This document shows, in pieces, positions 62,562 to 64,000 of a stretch of 64,000 bases of DNA (positions are counted from its first letter, which is position 1; each line of letters starts with the position of its first letter). The notes under the pieces are model-generated. The model was not told where the DNA came from. It did no database searches and was given only the letters and a program-made list of their open reading frames with translations. A program made the position numbers and the translations under genes. Source of the stretch: Bacteroidia bacterium (GTDB taxonomy: Bacteria > Bacteroidota > Bacteroidia > AKYH767-A > OLB10); NCBI GenBank assembly GCA_016788165.1, contig JAEUTH010000016.1:1-64000 (forward strand), read 5' to 3'.

Positions 62562-63860
62562 TTAAGAGGTCATTTGATTTAAAACTTCAACCAATTGTTG
62601 CGTTAGGTTTTTACGAGAATAACGGTCAACGCTTTGTGAAGTAACTTTAAGTTTATTGTTTTTAAACTGTTCATAAAAAGCACTTACAGTAGCTTTCATT
62701 TTTTCTTTATCACCAAAGTTAACCACTACCCCACTTTGTGTTTCATTGATAATTTTTGCGGCATCACCATCCGCAACACCAATGCACAGAATTGGTCGTT
62801 TAGCAGCAAGATATTCAAATAATTTTCCGGTTAAAATGCCTTTTGCATTTGGAGTATTGTTTACCAGCAACAATAAAATTTGTGAACGTTGCTGCTCTAT
62901 TATCACTTCATTATGCTTGAGATATTCAATTTTACGAAGGTTGTCTGCAAGGCCAAGCGCATCAATTTTATCAATAACAGTGAAATCAATTTTACCGGCC
63001 AACTTAATTTCAAGGTCTGCTTTAAAGACCGGATTCCCGGCAATCATTTCGCTCAACACTTCCCATAATAATTGTGGATTTCGATCTTTATTTAGCGACC
63101 CGATGTGTGCAATACTGAATTTTTTATCCTCTATAACAACTTCACTACTTTTATCCGCATCATCAAATCCATTGGTGATAACATCCACATTTCGGTTAGC
63201 AATAATTTGAAATTCCTTAGCCATGGTTGAGCCAATGGTGATTACCCGACTTGCTTTTTGCAACACTTCCTTTTCTAATTTGTGGTGTTTTTTGTCGGCA
63301 GTTTTAGTAAGGAGAAGATCCTTATAAAAGTCAATATTAGTCCATGGGTCACGAAAATCGGCCAACCAAGGCAAGTTGTTTTTTTTGTGGATTTGCATGG
63401 CGATTAAATGCATGCTATGTGGCGGACCTGTAGAAATCAGGGCATCCACCTTATTTTCTTTCAGATAAGATGTTAAGAATTTTACCGAAGGCTTTACCCA
63501 AAAAACGCGTGCATCGGGAATAAAAAAATTGCCACGTATAAACACAGAAATTTTTTCTGTCAGTTTTGGTTTTTTGTTTTCAGAAATAAAACCGGCATTG
63601 ATTTTTTGATGAGGTTTTTGGCCGATAAACTTTTTATACAAATCGTAAGGCTCCCAAATGGGTTGCTGCAGCACTTCAAGATTTGAAGGCAAATCTTTTA
63701 ACAACGAAGCATCATCAACAGGATTTTCGGGATTGGAAGGCGTGTACACAACAGGCTCCCAACCAAAGTTGCGCAGGTACTTTACAAACTTAAGCCAACG
63801 CTGCACACCGGCACCTCCACTTGGTGGCCAATAATATGTAATGATTAGAACTTTTTTCAA
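62562..63860 (-). CDS. Family 4-type glycosyltransferase
   Basis: This is a GT-B fold glycosyltransferase of about 432 residues. The core begins KKVLIITYYWPPSGGAGVQRW (Rossmann loop), with STGPPHSMHLIAMQIH, WLADFRDPWTN and the C-terminal sugar-nucleotide part GILTGKLFEYLAAKRPILCIG. The start is uncertain. The TTG at 63860, just before KKVLII, is used; the longer frame begins with a TTG at 63950, which lies inside the hairpin terminator of the upstream gene. Together with wecB and an amidotransferase it builds a surface glycan. Sugar specificity is unknown. Confidence 0.88.
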   Translation of the reverse strand: MKKVLIITYYWPPSGGAGVQRWLKFVKYLRNFGWEPVVYTPSNPENPVDDASLLKDLPSNLEVLQQPIWEPYDLYKKFIGQKPHQKINAGFISENKKPKLTEKISVFIRGNFFIPDARVFWVKPSVKFLTSYLKENKVDALISTGPPHSMHLIAMQIHKKNNLPWLADFRDPWTNIDFYKDLLLTKTADKKHHKLEKEVLQKASRVITIGSTMAKEFQIIANRNVDVITNGFDDADKSSEVVIEDKKFSIAHIGSLNKDRNPQLLWEVLSEMIAGNPVFKADLEIKLAGKIDFTVIDKIDALGLADNLRKIEYLKHNEVIIEQQRSQILLLLVNNTPNAKGILTGKLFEYLAAKRPILCIGVADGDAAKIINETQSGVVVNFGDKEKMKATVSAFYEQFKNNKLKVTSQSVDRYSRKNLTQQLVEVLNQMTS

Positions 63861-63933
63861 ACTGAAACTTGTTTCGATGCTTCGTTGATGAAGAAGCCTG
63901 TCTGTTTGTTTTCGTGGTGGCGAATATATGCCA

Positions 63934-63967
63934 ATAAAAAAACCTCCCAATTTCTTGAGAGGTTTTT
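63934..63967 (-). terminator. Terminator of a gene mostly beyond the right edge
   Basis: On the minus strand AAAAACCTC pairs with GAGGTTTTT through an inner TTG/CAA and a short loop, then seven T. It lies just after the possible stop at 63980 and before the glycosyltransferase start. Confidence 0.75.
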
Positions 63968-63979
63968 CTTTTTAGAATT

Positions 63980-64000
63980 TTAGAAGATACTTAAACTATC
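63980..64000 (-). CDS. Possible 3' end of an upstream gene
   Basis: On the minus strand the frame reads D-S-L-S-I-F then TAA at 63982-63980, followed 13 bases later by a terminator hairpin. Only six codons are visible, so this is inferred mainly from the terminator; nothing can be said about the product. Confidence 0.3.
   Translation of the reverse strand, partial: DSLSIF

Noticed and set aside
1-64000. tRNA, rRNA, riboswitch, transposase or integrase
   Set aside because: I looked through intergenic stretches for conserved tRNA arm sequences, riboflavin-type elements near ribH and transposase frames and saw none; a covariance-model scan would be the decisive check.

Overview
The window is AT-rich chromosomal DNA from a member of the Bacteroidota (Bacteroidetes), probably a free-living Chitinophagales- or Sphingobacteriales-like organism; the exact genus cannot be read from the sequence. 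The signs are: at least eight secreted proteins that end in a type IX secretion (T9SS) type A sorting domain with a YPNP-like motif; a SusC/SusD outer-membrane pair; DUF4294 and DUF721 proteins; and several promoters of the Bacteroidota form (TTG, about 19-22 bases, then TAnnTTTG). No rRNA, tRNA, CRISPR array, insertion sequence or prophage was seen. Genes are tightly packed and lie on both strands, with Rho-independent hairpins at many gene ends. The window cuts genes at both edges.

Layout. 1-6.2 kb: the 3' end of an SprB-repeat adhesin-like gene, rarA, a 1113-residue Asp-box/PKD T9SS protein and a DUF4294 protein. 6.2-11.6 kb: ribH and a membrane-anchored TPR protein on the minus strand, divergent from a probable five-gene operon recF - DUF721 - ABC ATPase - ABC permease - LolA-like protein. 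11.6-14.8 kb: a secreted reprolysin-type metalloprotease and a small secreted protein built of 40-residue repeats. 14.9-21 kb: SUI1/YciH factor, asnB, a DUF3473 polysaccharide deacetylase, an overlapping GNAT acetyltransferase, then pckA. 20.9-24.9 kb (minus): a small membrane/secreted protein, a SulP transporter, a beta-carbonic anhydrase and a T9SS serine hydrolase. 25.2-32.6 kb: SusC, SusD and a LamG/PNGase F-related T9SS protein, which look like a glycoprotein- or peptide-scavenging locus. 32.8-39.3 kb (minus): MFS transporter, M1 aminopeptidase, Asp-box T9SS protein. 39.5-43.7 kb: OmpR-type response regulator, another T9SS protein, a DEAD-box helicase.

43.8-47.8 kb (minus): a flippase, then a separately promoted, tightly coupled trio of heme-copper oxidase subunit III, beta-propeller lipoprotein and eukaryotic-like protein kinase. 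47.8-53 kb: rnhB, a large unknown membrane-anchored protein, dnaX. 53-57.3 kb (minus): lipoprotein MsrA, GH20 hexosaminidase, rdgB, MaoC/PhaJ-like hydratase. 57.5-59.4 kb: a greatly enlarged PhaE-like (PHA synthase subunit) protein. 59.5-64 kb (minus): a surface-polysaccharide operon of glycosyltransferase, wecB and a second asnB-type amidotransferase.

The window mixes housekeeping genes with an outward-facing lifestyle: polymer breakdown by T9SS-exported hydrolases, uptake through SusCD, envelope polysaccharide synthesis and possibly storage-polymer metabolism. The most unusual items are the oxidase-III/propeller/kinase operon, the repeat-rich PhaE-like protein facing a PhaJ-like hydratase, the amidotransferase-deacetylase-acetyltransferase trio, and the 40-residue-repeat secreted protein.
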